Shown here piece by piece: positions 17,078-26,044 of a stretch of DNA of 46,443 nucleotides. A program made the position numbers and the translations under genes. Every line of letters starts with the position of its first letter. The first letter of the stretch is position 1. The notes beneath the pieces are model-generated. The model saw only the letters and a list, made by a program, of their open reading frames with translations. It searched no databases and was not told the origin of the DNA. This DNA is from Labrenzia sp. DG1229 (GTDB lineage Bacteria > Pseudomonadota > Alphaproteobacteria > Rhizobiales > Stappiaceae): NCBI RefSeq assembly GCF_000521215.1, contig NZ_KI928940.1, positions 194,894 through 241,336 of the forward strand, in the 5' to 3' direction.

Positions 17078-18216
17078 TGCCACAGAAAGATACGTCGTTG
17101 CCGTCCAATGGAAACGGACACCAGTTGAGCTGGGGCGCGCCGGGGACCGCCGGCGCGACCATTGCAGCCGGTCTGGTTTTTGAAAACATTTCGCACGACT
17201 ACGATGGTGTCGTGTCTGTACACGATCTGAGTTTGTCGATCGCACCGGGCGAAATTCTGTGTCTCCTTGGACATTCGGGCTGCGGCAAGACCACGTTGAT
17301 GCGCATTGCTGCAGGCGTTGAAAGACAGAGCCACGGCAAAGTTCTCATCAACGGGCGTGAAGTTTCCGGAGACAGTTTCTTTCTTCCGCCTGAACGGCGA
17401 GGCGTTGGCCTCATGTTCCAGGATTATGCTCTTTTCCCTCATATGACCATTCTTGCCAACGTGATGTTCGGCTTGACGGGGCTTCCGAACAAGGAGGCGC
17501 AGGCCGCAGCACTTGCGGCGTTGGGGCGGGTTGGCTTGTCCGACTATGCCGGCGATTATCCTCATTCCTTGTCGGGCGGCGAACAGCAGCGGGTTGCGTT
17601 GGCACGCGCTCTGGTTCCGCGACCGGGAATTTTGCTAATGGATGAACCGTTCTCGGGCCTGGACAAGCGCCTGCGAGACAGCGTTCGGGATCAGACGCTC
17701 GCCGTCATCCGGGAAACACGGGCGACATGCATCATCGTGACCCACGATCCGGAAGAAGCGATGCGCATGGGCGACCGGATTGCCCTGATGCGCCGGGGAC
17801 GACTGGTTCAGCTCGGGACGGCCGCACAATTGTACAACGACCCGGTTGATCTTTTTGCTGCTCGTTTTTTCTCGGAATTGAACCAGATAGAAGGGCAGGT
17901 CACCATGACGGGTGTCGAAACTCCTCTCGGTGTTGTAAAATCCGAGTGTGAGGAGACCAATGGAAAGGTCGACGTTTGCATTCGACCCCAGGGGATCTGT
18001 TTGAACAAGGCGGGGTTGTGTGGTGTACCCGGTCGAATTCTCACAAAACGATTCGTCGGTGAGGTCGAACTTTTGTCTGTCGTGATCGACGGACTCGACC
18101 ATCCGTTGCAGGCAAGGGTTCGTGCCGGTAGCTCCTGGGAGGCCGGAATGAATGTTTCGGTGGAGACGGATCCGAAGGACGTGCTTGTTTTTTCGCGCGG
18201 GGAGTCCCAAGTCTAG
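17077..18216 (+). CDS. Orphan ABC transporter ATP-binding protein (FbpC/PotA-like)
   Basis: ATPase of the iron/polyamine/thiamine-type importer class, 379 aa. Walker A is GHSGCGKTT, the Q-loop MFQDYALFPHMT, the signature LSGGEQQRVALARAL, Walker B ILLMDEPFSGLD, and the switch His VTHDPEEAMRMGDR. A C-terminal TOBE-like domain follows (about 260-375). The ATG at 17077 shares one base with the scpB stop, so translation is probably coupled. No permease or binding protein is adjacent, which is unusual for this class. Substrate unknown; the partner subunits must be elsewhere. Confidence 0.9.
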   Translation: MPQKDTSLPSNGNGHQLSWGAPGTAGATIAAGLVFENISHDYDGVVSVHDLSLSIAPGEILCLLGHSGCGKTTLMRIAAGVERQSHGKVLINGREVSGDSFFLPPERRGVGLMFQDYALFPHMTILANVMFGLTGLPNKEAQAAALAALGRVGLSDYAGDYPHSLSGGEQQRVALARALVPRPGILLMDEPFSGLDKRLRDSVRDQTLAVIRETRATCIIVTHDPEEAMRMGDRIALMRRGRLVQLGTAAQLYNDPVDLFAARFFSELNQIEGQVTMTGVETPLGVVKSECEETNGKVDVCIRPQGICLNKAGLCGVPGRILTKRFVGEVELLSVVIDGLDHPLQARVRAGSSWEAGMNVSVETDPKDVLVFSRGESQV

Positions 18217-18348
18217 GACACAAAACCGGCCCTATTTCATCATTCTGTCTAAGAGCGGAAAATGTTCTTAAGGTGTATGTTGCAGGGTCAGGTCCGTTTT
18301 TGTACAAGGGCCATAGGGCTTTAAAGCCAATTATCAGGAGTTTGGCGT

Positions 18349-18573
18349 ATGGGCATTAGTATTTGGCAGATATTGATCATCGCAGTTGTGGTGGTTCTGC
18401 TGTTCGGACGTGGCAAGATTTCCGAACTTATGGGTGATGTTGCGAAGGGGATCAAAAGCTTCAAGAAAGGCATGGCAGAAGACGACACTGCCGACGCCCC
18501 GAAGACCATCGATCATCAGGCCGGCGAACCAGCACAGTCTGCGAAAGCTGAAGATCAGACCAAGGCGAGCTGA
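18349..18573 (+). CDS. tatA: Twin-arginine translocase subunit TatA
   Basis: Pore-forming Tat subunit for export of folded, twin-arginine-signal proteins. An N-terminal membrane helix (WQILIIAVVVVLLFG) leads into the conserved FGRGKISELMGDVAKGIKSF amphipathic helix, then an acidic tail. The 74 aa length is typical. AGGAG lies upstream of the ATG. First gene of tatABC; a 132-base gap from the ABC gene suggests a separate promoter. Confidence 0.97.
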   Translation: MGISIWQILIIAVVVVLLFGRGKISELMGDVAKGIKSFKKGMAEDDTADAPKTIDHQAGEPAQSAKAEDQTKAS

Positions 18574-18614
18574 TCTCAATCTGCATCGCGTCTCCTTAAG
18601 GGACGATATATCTC

Positions 18615-19067
18615 ATGTTCGATATCGGCTGGACCGAACTCATGGTGATTGCCTGCGTGGCGATCATCGTTGTAGGGCCAAAAGACCTTCCGCGCATGTT
18701 GCGCACACTTGGACAGACGATCGGAAAGGCACGGCGAATGTCGCGCGAGTTCCAGTCGACGTTCAATGATGCTTTGCGCGAAGCAGAGCAGCAAGCCGAC
18801 ATTGCCGACATGAAGAAGCAGGTCGAAGACGTAGCGAACTTCAATCCTCTTGGTGATCTAAAAAAATCGATTGAGGAAGATGCGGCGCAAAAGGCATCGA
18901 AACCGATGACCACAAAGCCTGCATCCGCCCAGTCCGAGACCGCCGTTGTAGAGAAAGCGCCGGCTGAGCCCGCAAAAGGGGACGCCGAGCAGCCAGAAGC
19001 GGTTGCCGCAGCAGAACCTGCGGACAATCCGGACAGGAAACCGGTGACGGAAGACGTTAAGGCATGA
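18615..19067 (+). CDS. tatB: Twin-arginine translocase subunit TatB
   Basis: Tat receptor subunit pairing with TatC. The membrane helix MFDIGWTELMVIACVAIIVV leads into the TatB signature GPKDLPRMLRTLG, a long amphipathic helix (REAEQQADIADMKKQVEDVA), and a Pro/Ala/Glu-rich tail. AAGGGA precedes the start. It overlaps tatC by four bases. Confidence 0.96.
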   Translation: MFDIGWTELMVIACVAIIVVGPKDLPRMLRTLGQTIGKARRMSREFQSTFNDALREAEQQADIADMKKQVEDVANFNPLGDLKKSIEEDAAQKASKPMTTKPASAQSETAVVEKAPAEPAKGDAEQPEAVAAAEPADNPDRKPVTEDVKA

Positions 19068-19876
19068 GTCAGGATGATATCGAAGCCTCCAAGGCGCCTC
19101 TGATCGAACACCTGATCGAATTACGACAGCGGCTGATGTGGTCGATAGCCGCAATCCTGGTGATGTTCGTAATCTGTTTCTACTTTGCGACGGACATCTA
19201 CAATATCCTGACGATCCCGTATCTGCGTGCCGTCGGCGAAGGCCATCCAGTGGAGATGATCTTTACCGCACCGCAGGAATGGTTCTTCACGCAATTGAAG
19301 CTTGCTTTGTTCGGGGCACTGTTTCTGGCGTTTCCCGTTGTGGCCAGCCAAATCTACATGTTTGTGGCGCCAGGCCTCTACAAAAACGAACGTGGCGCGT
19401 TTCTGCCGTTTCTGATTGCAACACCCATTTTGTTTCTGATTGGTGCATGTCTGGTCTATTTCCTGGTTATGCCGATGGCGATGGGATTCTTTCTGTCACA
19501 GGAACAGCTTGCCGGGGCAGGGCAGGTCGCCATTCAGCATTTGGCCAAGGTCAGCGAATATCTCGGCCTGATAATGGTCCTGATCTTTGCATTCGGCCTG
19601 GTGTTTCAGCTGCCTGTGGTGCTGACACTGATGGGGCGGGCTGGTCTGGTTTCGTCTGAAGACCTCAAAAAGAAACGTAAATACGCAATTGTCGGCGCCT
19701 TCGCGGCTGCTGCAATTTTAACACCCCCCGATCCGATCTCGCAGATCGGTCTTGCACTCCCAACGTTGCTTCTCTACGAAGTCTCCATTCTGTCCGTAAG
19801 GCTGGTGGAACGCCAACGCGCGCAGCGGGAAGCTGAACGCGAAGCTGAACGCGAAGCGGAAGACGCAACGGCCTGA
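19064..19876 (+). CDS. tatC: Twin-arginine translocase subunit TatC
   Basis: Six-helix core of the Tat receptor that binds the twin-arginine motif. The conserved N-terminal PLIEHLIELRQRLMWSI is present, with six membrane segments and loops such as FTAPQEWFFTQLKLALFGA and FVAPGLYKNERG. A charged C-terminal tail contains a repeated EAEREAERE pattern from short DNA repeats at about 19828-19862. Four-base overlap with tatB. Confidence 0.97.
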   Translation: MSQDDIEASKAPLIEHLIELRQRLMWSIAAILVMFVICFYFATDIYNILTIPYLRAVGEGHPVEMIFTAPQEWFFTQLKLALFGALFLAFPVVASQIYMFVAPGLYKNERGAFLPFLIATPILFLIGACLVYFLVMPMAMGFFLSQEQLAGAGQVAIQHLAKVSEYLGLIMVLIFAFGLVFQLPVVLTLMGRAGLVSSEDLKKKRKYAIVGAFAAAAILTPPDPISQIGLALPTLLLYEVSILSVRLVERQRAQREAEREAEREAEDATA

Positions 19877-19948
19877 CCACCTATAGCTGACGTCTTTCAG
19901 TTTGCCGGACGGAATGTGTTGACAACGACCGTCGTTCGGGAAGCGAAG

Positions 19949-21229
19949 ATGTTTGATATTAAGTGGATTCGGGAACATGCAGACGCCTTTGATCAGGCCT
20001 TGGCAAAGCGGGGATTTGAAGCTTCCGCAGCCAGGCTGATAGCGCTGGACGATTCCCGTCGCTCTCACATCACCAAACTTCAAGAAGCACAGGAACGGCG
20101 GAATTCTGCCTCCAAGGAAATCGGCAAGGCCAAGGGTTCGGGAGACGACACCCGGGCACAGGAACTCATTGACGAGGTAGCCCAGATCAAGGCGTTCATC
20201 CAGTCGGGTGAGGAAGAAGAGCGTCGGCTGACTTCGAATCTGGAAGCGGAAATGGCCGTTATTCCGAACCTGCCGCATGACGACGTACCGGAGGGGGTGG
20301 ATGAAAACGACAATGTGCTCCTGAGGGCCCATGGCGAAAAGCCGCAATTCACGTTCAATGAACGGCCGAAAGAGCATTTCGAACTTGGTGAAACTCTCGG
20401 TGACATGGATTTCACCACGGCTGCCAAACTGTCCGGATCGCGCTTTGTTGTTCTGAAGGGGCAGGTCGCGCGGCTGGAGCGTGCACTCGGCCAGTTCATG
20501 ATCGACCTGCACACACAGGAGAACGGCTACACGGAAGTGTCGCCACCTCTTCTGGTAAATGACGCGCCGCTCTATGGCACAAGCCAGTTGCCGAAGTTTG
20601 AAGAGGATCTCTTCAAAACGACGACGGGACATTATCTGATCCCGACGGCCGAAGTTCCTTTGACCAATCTTGTCGCTGGCCAGATTGTCCCGGAGGAAAC
20701 GTTGCCGCTTCGTGTAACGGCGCTGACTTACTGTTTCCGTTCCGAGGCAGGCTCTGCAGGCCGAGATACACGCGGCATGTTGCGTCAGCACCAGTTCCAG
20801 AAATGTGAGCTTGTGTCGGTCACAAAACCCGAACAATCGCTCGACGAACTCGACCGCATGCTGACCTGCGCCGAAAAGGTCCTGCAGAAATTGGGATTGC
20901 ACTATCGTGTGATGACCCTGTGCTCGGGCGATATGGGTTTCGGGGCGCGCAAGACCTATGACATTGAAGTCTGGTTGCCGGGGCAGGACACCTACCGTGA
21001 GATCTCGTCCTGTTCAGTCTGCGGCGATTTCCAGGCACGCCGAATGAATACCCGCTACCGACCGGCGGACAGCAAACATCCGGTGCACGTGCACACGCTC
21101 AATGGTTCGGGTATCGCGGTCGGCCGTGCGTTGATTGCGGTTCTGGAAAACTATCAGAACGGTGACGGCAGCATTTCGGTGCCGGAGGTTCTGCGTCCCT
21201 ACTTGGGCGGCCTGGAAATGATCGGGTGA
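19949..21229 (+). CDS. serS: Seryl-tRNA synthetase
   Basis: Class II synthetase charging tRNA-Ser, and tRNA-Sec where present. The N-terminal tRNA-binding coiled-coil arm covers about residues 25-105. Motif 2 is FRSEAGSAGRDTRGMLRQHQ and motif 3 GSGIAVGRALIAVLENYQ, ending in VPEVLRPYLGGLEMIG. The start is the ATG at 19949 (MFDIKWIREHADAF), 426 aa. The frame opens 33 bases earlier but adds nothing conserved. A strong terminator follows. Confidence 0.97.
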   Translation: MFDIKWIREHADAFDQALAKRGFEASAARLIALDDSRRSHITKLQEAQERRNSASKEIGKAKGSGDDTRAQELIDEVAQIKAFIQSGEEEERRLTSNLEAEMAVIPNLPHDDVPEGVDENDNVLLRAHGEKPQFTFNERPKEHFELGETLGDMDFTTAAKLSGSRFVVLKGQVARLERALGQFMIDLHTQENGYTEVSPPLLVNDAPLYGTSQLPKFEEDLFKTTTGHYLIPTAEVPLTNLVAGQIVPEETLPLRVTALTYCFRSEAGSAGRDTRGMLRQHQFQKCELVSVTKPEQSLDELDRMLTCAEKVLQKLGLHYRVMTLCSGDMGFGARKTYDIEVWLPGQDTYREISSCSVCGDFQARRMNTRYRPADSKHPVHVHTLNGSGIAVGRALIAVLENYQNGDGSISVPEVLRPYLGGLEMIG

Positions 21230-21321
21230 CAGGAGATGCCGGATCGTCCCGACCGATTGTTCATTTGCGTGTCTGAAGAATGACCCTGGCGGCGAGTTCA
21301 CGAACACCGCCGTCCGGGATC

Positions 21322-21361
21322 GTCCCATCTTCAGACGGAAAACTGAAGGATGGGACTTTTT
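21322..21361 (+). terminator. Rho-independent terminator between serS and surE
   Basis: Stem GTCCCATCTTCAG pairs with CTGAAGGATGGGAC, with one bulged G and an eight-base loop, followed directly by TTTTT. It separates serS from the surE-pcm-nlpD-like group. Confidence 0.85.
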
Positions 21362-21393
21362 CCTGATTTGAATGCAAATGGAGAGACTTTCAC

Positions 21394-22152
21394 ATGCGCA
21401 TCCTGATAACGAATGACGATGGCATTCACTCGCCGGGGCTGACGTCTCTGGAGCGCATTGCACGGACGATTTCCGACGATGTCTGGGTGATTGCGCCAGA
21501 AACGGATCAGAGCGGAGTTGCTCATTCGTTGACACTGAGCGACCCGCTTCGCTCCAGAGCGCTCGACGATCGGCATTTTGCCATCAAGGGTACGCCGACC
21601 GATTGCGTCATCATGGGTGTACACAAGATTTTACCGGAACGGCCCGATCTGGTCCTTTCCGGCATTAACCGCGGACAGAACCTGGCCGAGGACGTCACCT
21701 ATTCCGGAACAGTTGCAGGTGCGATCGAAGGCGCAATTCTCGGCATACGATCAATTGCCGTTTCCCAGGCCTATGACTGGGACGTGAAAGCGGAGCCGAA
21801 TTTTTCGATCGCAGAAACTCATGCGCCGGAATTGTTCGCAAGGCTCATCGAGTTTCAATTGCCGCCATACACGCTGCTGAACGTGAATTTCCCGGCCTGT
21901 GCACCGGATGCGGTCAAGGGCTTGAAAGTCACCGTGCAGGGGCATCACGAACAAAGCGGACTTTCCATTGACGAACGGCAGGATGGACGTGGCTATCCTT
22001 ACTATTGGCTCCGGTTCCGCGAGCGGGGCAAATCCGTTCTTGATAATTCCGATCTGCAGGCAATTGTCGATGGCTATGTGTCCGTTTCACCGCTACGCAT
22101 AGATTTGACGGCGCATGATCTGGTCGGTCACCTTGCCGAGGCACTGAACTAA
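21394..22152 (+). CDS. surE: 5'/3'-nucleotidase SurE
   Basis: Metal-dependent nucleoside monophosphatase, a survival protein. The N-terminal metal site is MRILITNDDGIHSPGL, with Asp8 and Asp9, and the conserved SGINRGQNLAEDVTYSGTV follows. At 252 aa it is the usual length. GGAGAG precedes the start at good spacing. The next gene, pcm, follows after 22 bases, as in many proteobacteria. Confidence 0.97.
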   Translation: MRILITNDDGIHSPGLTSLERIARTISDDVWVIAPETDQSGVAHSLTLSDPLRSRALDDRHFAIKGTPTDCVIMGVHKILPERPDLVLSGINRGQNLAEDVTYSGTVAGAIEGAILGIRSIAVSQAYDWDVKAEPNFSIAETHAPELFARLIEFQLPPYTLLNVNFPACAPDAVKGLKVTVQGHHEQSGLSIDERQDGRGYPYYWLRFRERGKSVLDNSDLQAIVDGYVSVSPLRIDLTAHDLVGHLAEALN

Positions 22153-22174
22153 AGTCCGCAGAGAGGAAGAGCGC

Positions 22175-22867
22175 ATGGCGGGAACGCCGCCTCGCGAAGA
22201 ACAGACGATGCGTTCATCCGCTTTGCCGGATGAGGCGGAGGCGCGCGCAGCGCTGGTGCTTTCGTTGCGCCGACAGGGTATTGGAGCCCGGGACGTTCTT
22301 TCGGCTATTGAACGCGTTCCAAGGCGCCTCTTCCTGCCTGCGCGGCACCACAGCCTCGCCTACGAAGACGTGACTCTTCCGATTGAATGCGGACAAACAG
22401 TATCCTCGCCCTCGTTTGTTGCATTCACCGTTCAGGCTTTGGATGTGTCTCCTGAGCATGCCCTTCTCGAAATAGGCACAGGTTCAGGATACCAATCTGC
22501 AGTTTTGGCGCATTTGACGGAGAGAGTGGAGACCGTCGATCGGTTTGCCACGCTTGCCGACCTTGCAAGACGACGGTTTGCGGCTTTGAAACTTGATAAC
22601 GTGACAGCCCGGCAAGGCGACGGGTTCGAAGGTTTGAAACAAAAGGGCCCGTTCGATCGCATCGTTGTGACCGCCGCCATACCCTCGGTTCCTGACAACT
22701 GGGTCCAGCAACTCAAGCCGGGTGGTATTCTGGTCGCACCTGTCGGTCAATCCATGCAGCCCCAGTCATTGATCAGGTTTGTGAAGACGGAAAGTGTGAT
22801 GACGGCGGAAACCTTGATGCCCGTCAGAACCGTCATGCTTCAACCGGGGGTCGCACAGCGACTCTAG
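22175..22867 (+). CDS. pcm: Protein-L-isoaspartate O-methyltransferase
   Basis: Repairs isoaspartyl residues in aged proteins using S-adenosylmethionine. The class I methyltransferase motif I is ALLEIGTGSGYQSAVLA, and the family-typical segments are IPCGQT-like LPIECGQTVSSPSF and FDRIVVTAAIPSVPDNWV with QLKPGGILVAPVG. 230 aa, AGAGGAAG before the ATG at 22175; an internal ATG at 22208 is also possible. Co-transcription with surE is likely. Confidence 0.94.
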   Translation: MAGTPPREEQTMRSSALPDEAEARAALVLSLRRQGIGARDVLSAIERVPRRLFLPARHHSLAYEDVTLPIECGQTVSSPSFVAFTVQALDVSPEHALLEIGTGSGYQSAVLAHLTERVETVDRFATLADLARRRFAALKLDNVTARQGDGFEGLKQKGPFDRIVVTAAIPSVPDNWVQQLKPGGILVAPVGQSMQPQSLIRFVKTESVMTAETLMPVRTVMLQPGVAQRL

Positions 22868-23089
22868 CCGAGGATCGTGTCGTCGAACTCACTGTCAGGA
22901 GTGCGAATCTCGGGGAGGATTCGCTGCCCGATTTACTATAATCTCCCTCGCCGGGCACATTGTTGAATCAAAAAAGTCAAAGAAATTGGCGGGTTTGGCC
23001 GCAATCGCCAGGTGTCTTTAGTCTTTATAAACCTTACTGGCGTCTACTCTTAACCATAGCAGCCACAGTTAGCGTTATGAGTTAAGGCG

Positions 23090-24481
23090 ATGAAAAAGCG
23101 GATGCGTACCCTCCGCGGGGATCTACTGGGAAAAGCGGCCACAATATCTTTGATCGCGGTATCCCTTGCAGGTTGTTCCAGCGCGGTTGAGCGTTTTGGA
23201 GAACCTCCGTATTATACGGGAAACACGGAAAACCAGCGTGAGATCCTGAACGGCGCGCCCAAGCAGCCGACCTATCAGGACATTGCCAACGGGCCTGGCG
23301 GAACCACCGCAGGGCTTCCGCAGGCAAGTACAGCGCCAGTGACGACCGGATCAATTCCCAAAAAGTCTTCGGGCATTCAGTCAGCACCGCTGCCGGCGCC
23401 GACACAGTCTGCCGTCGTGCAGCCGGCGCCTGTGAAGGCCGCTCCGGTTGCCACGCTTCCAGCACCTGAAACAGTCAACGCAACAAACGCAAAAAGCTGG
23501 AAAGGCTGGACTTCGGCCGGCGGAACCAGGGTCAAGGTTCGCCAGGGCGACAACCTGAATTCGATCGCTCGGCGCTATGGCGTGCCGGTTCAGGCACTTG
23601 CTTCCGTCAACGGGATAGACAATGCCAGTCAGGTTCGTCCTGGTCACAGCATCGTCATACCGACTTATGTCTATTCCGATCGAAACGGTCTTGCGAGTGC
23701 TACCGAAGGTGAGAGCGGCAAGGTCAAATTGCCGAAAGTCAGCAGGAATGAAACTGTTGTCACCGGGTCTGTCTCTACAAATTCGGGGGCGGCGCCTCGA
23801 CCGGATCGCAAGCCGTTCAATCAGCCGACCTTTACGCAGATAAGCACCACGGAAACCGTCGTCGAGGAAGTCGATGTCATTCGTGTCAGCACATTGCCGA
23901 AACGCAAACCTGCCGCTTCGGGACGCCCGGTGACGACTGCATCGATTTCAACGGACACCAGGAAACAGGTAGCCGCTACGCCGACGGCACCGGTCCAAAA
24001 GGTTTCGCTTCCGCAACCTGCCTTGACACAAGAGCCGCGGCCGACCGAGCCGATTAAAACGCCGACCGTCGCAAGTCTCAAGCAGGATGCGGACGTTTCC
24101 AGCGAGAAATTCCGCTGGCCGGTGCGTGGCCGGATCATCTCCGACTTCGGCTCCAAACCCGGCGGAGGCAAGAACGAGGGCGTGAACCTTGCTGTGCCGG
24201 AAGGCACTCCGGTCAAGGCCGCCGATGATGGCACCGTGATCTACTCGGGCAATGAGCTCAAGGGTTACGGCAATCTCGTTCTTGTCAGGCATAGCGAAGG
24301 TTGGGTTTCGGCTTACGCGCATAACAGCGAACTGAAAGTCAAGCGCGGTGACACGATCCGGCGCGGCGATGTGGTGGGTCTTGCCGGTGCTACGGGTTCG
24401 GTCAACCAGCCTCAGGTGCACTTCGAACTGCGCAGGGGCAACAAGCCTGTCGATCCGCTGAAGCATCTGCCTCAGCGCTAG
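23090..24481 (+). CDS. NlpD-like lipoprotein, LysM plus degenerate LytM (M23) domain
   Basis: Predicted lipoprotein of 463 aa. Signal peptide with lipobox LAGC (Cys28), a Pro/Thr/Ala-rich linker, one LysM domain at about 146-190 (VRQGDNLNSIARRYGVPVQ to RPGHSIVIP), another linker, and a C-terminal M23/LytM domain at about 345-460. The active site is degenerate: the usual HxGxD reads NEGVN, and HVHF reads QVHF, while YAH is kept. This pattern matches NlpD/EnvC-type amidase activators rather than active endopeptidases. The position after surE-pcm is exactly that of nlpD in gammaproteobacteria, without rpoS. Alphaproteobacterial DipM is the closest functional analogue I know. Role in daughter-cell separation is inferred. 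Confidence 0.88.
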   Translation: MKKRMRTLRGDLLGKAATISLIAVSLAGCSSAVERFGEPPYYTGNTENQREILNGAPKQPTYQDIANGPGGTTAGLPQASTAPVTTGSIPKKSSGIQSAPLPAPTQSAVVQPAPVKAAPVATLPAPETVNATNAKSWKGWTSAGGTRVKVRQGDNLNSIARRYGVPVQALASVNGIDNASQVRPGHSIVIPTYVYSDRNGLASATEGESGKVKLPKVSRNETVVTGSVSTNSGAAPRPDRKPFNQPTFTQISTTETVVEEVDVIRVSTLPKRKPAASGRPVTTASISTDTRKQVAATPTAPVQKVSLPQPALTQEPRPTEPIKTPTVASLKQDADVSSEKFRWPVRGRIISDFGSKPGGGKNEGVNLAVPEGTPVKAADDGTVIYSGNELKGYGNLVLVRHSEGWVSAYAHNSELKVKRGDTIRRGDVVGLAGATGSVNQPQVHFELRRGNKPVDPLKHLPQR

Positions 24482-24503
24482 TCCTTGTTTCGTACGCCAG
24501 GTT

Positions 24504-24528
24504 AAAGCCCGGTAACGCCGGGCTTTTT
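24504..24528. terminator. Bidirectional terminator NlpD-like gene / DUF815 gene
   Basis: Nine-base-pair stem AAAGCCCGG/CCGGGCTTT with loop TAACG, followed by further T residues on the plus strand. It lies between two convergent stops. Confidence 0.85.
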
Positions 24529-25400
24529 CATGTCAGCGCCTTGCCGAGGCGGCCCGCAAGATCCTGGATGTACTGATAGGCAACCCGCCCGGAGCGGCTC
24601 CCGCGGGTCGTCGACCATTCCAGTGCCTGTGAGCGCATGTCATCTTCGGCAATTTCCAGTTCGTAGTGAGCGGCATACCCGCGCACCATGTCGAGATAGT
24701 CGTCCTGGCTGCATTTGTGAAAGCCGAGCCAGAGACCGAAACGGTCGGACAGGGAGACTTTTTCCTCAACCGCTTCTGCCGGATTGATAGCGGTCGAGCG
24801 TTCGTTCTCGATCATGTCGCGTGGCAACAAATGTCGACGGTTTGATGTTGCATAGAAAATGACATTTTCCGGGCGTCCTTCAATGCCGCCTTCCAGAACA
24901 GCCTTGAGCGACTTGTAGGACGTATCATCATTGTCAAAACTGAGATCGTCGCAAAAGATGATGAATCGGAAGGGTGCGGAGCGGATCAGCGCCATGAGCT
25001 TTGGCAACGATTCGATGTCTTCCCGGTGTATTTCAGTAAGTTTCAGACCGCCCGAATCGTGTTCCCGGTTGATCGCCGCATGCGCAGCCTTCACCAGTGA
25101 CGATTTACCCATGCCACGCGCGCCCCACAAAAGAGCATTGTTGGCCGGGAGCCCGTCCGCGAACCGTCTGGTGTTGTCGAGCAACAGGTCCCGAACATGG
25201 GAAACAGCACACAGCAGTGCAATGTCGACACGGTTTACTTTCTCCACCGCATGCAGGTTGCCCGGCTCGGGAATCCAGACAAAGGCCTCGGCGGCAGACC
25301 AGTCAGGTTCCTTCGCACTGGCCGGTACGGCGCGGCTGACGAGTTCAATCAGGGAATCGAGTTTGGCGTTCAATGCGGCAAGGTCGTTTTGCGCACTCAT
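24528..25400 (-). CDS. DUF815-family AAA-type ATPase
   Basis: ATP-binding protein of 290 aa in the DUF815 family. Walker A is LLWGARGMGKSSLVKA, Walker B is RFIIFCDDLSFD, and a later arginine-bearing segment FYATSNRRHLLP resembles AAA+ sensor regions. The start is the ATG at 25400 (MSAQNDLAALNAKLDSL); the longer frame adds non-conserved residues. Biological role unknown. It lies divergent from yajC. Confidence 0.88.
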   Translation of the reverse strand: MSAQNDLAALNAKLDSLIELVSRAVPASAKEPDWSAAEAFVWIPEPGNLHAVEKVNRVDIALLCAVSHVRDLLLDNTRRFADGLPANNALLWGARGMGKSSLVKAAHAAINREHDSGGLKLTEIHREDIESLPKLMALIRSAPFRFIIFCDDLSFDNDDTSYKSLKAVLEGGIEGRPENVIFYATSNRRHLLPRDMIENERSTAINPAEAVEEKVSLSDRFGLWLGFHKCSQDDYLDMVRGYAAHYELEIAEDDMRSQALEWSTTRGSRSGRVAYQYIQDLAGRLGKALT

Positions 25401-25638
25401 AATTCTTGCAACCCCAGTCAAAAAGGCCCATTTGAGAGCCTGAAACGTGTTGCGAGAGCAGTAGCATGGGGCAGGTAGCGCGAAAACGCCAGTTATTCCC
25501 ATACCGGTACGCCGGAATCGGCTTGCAACGCTTGAAATGAGGCGCGCCGCCGTTATAGTCCGCGCGACCAGAATTCAGAGCGTTTTGTCAGCGTTCCAAG
25601 CGGAACGCCGGCTGAAAGACGCCCCTTAGGAGAGTTGA

Positions 25639-25971
25639 ATGTTGATCACCCCAGCGTATGCGCAGTCTGCCGGAGCCATGGGCCCGGGATTTCTGATTCA
25701 GATCCTGCCCTTCGTGGCCATTTTCGCGATCATGTATTTCCTGATAATACGGCCGCAAAGACAGCGTATGAAAAAACACCAGGAGATGGTTGCCAATCTG
25801 CGCCGCGGTGACACCATTGTGACCACCGGCGGACTTATCGGCAAAGTCGCGAAGGTGGTAGACGATAGTGAATTGCAGGTCGAACTGTCTGAAGGCATCA
25901 AGGTTCGCGTCGTGCGATCCATGATTCAGGAAGTGCGCTCCAAGAGCGAGCCCCCCAAAGACAATTCCTGA
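25639..25971 (+). CDS. yajC: Preprotein translocase subunit YajC
   Basis: Small accessory subunit of the SecDF-YajC complex. One membrane segment (ILPFVAIFAIMYFLIIRPQ) precedes the conserved RPQRQRMKKHQEMV and GDTIVTTGGLIGKVAKV. 110 aa. AGGAG lies just before the ATG. It precedes secD by 73 bases that contain a hairpin resembling an intrinsic terminator. Confidence 0.95.
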   Translation: MLITPAYAQSAGAMGPGFLIQILPFVAIFAIMYFLIIRPQRQRMKKHQEMVANLRRGDTIVTTGGLIGKVAKVVDDSELQVELSEGIKVRVVRSMIQEVRSKSEPPKDNS

Positions 25972-25999
25972 GGTGCAACGGTACCGTATCGATCTTGTT

Positions 26000-26031
26000 G
26001 CCAGGCCGGCGCGTTTTCGGCCTGGCTGTTT
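26000..26031 (+). terminator. Hairpin with T-run between yajC and secD
   Basis: Nine-base-pair stem GCCAGGCCG/CGGCCTGGC with a nine-base loop, then TGTTTTT. It looks like an intrinsic terminator inside the yajC-secD gap and may reduce read-through rather than end the operon. Confidence 0.7.
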
Positions 26032-26044
26032 TTAAGGCTCTGTC

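Noticed and set aside
19828..19862. Short direct repeats in the 3' end of tatC as a possible mobile-element footprint
   Set aside because: They encode the EAEREAERE charged tail, stay in frame, and have no flanking duplication or inverted repeats.
19718..20902. A minus-strand frame of about 394 codons
   Set aside because: It is antisense to serS and tatC, which are intact with all class II synthetase motifs, and has no recognisable domain of its own.
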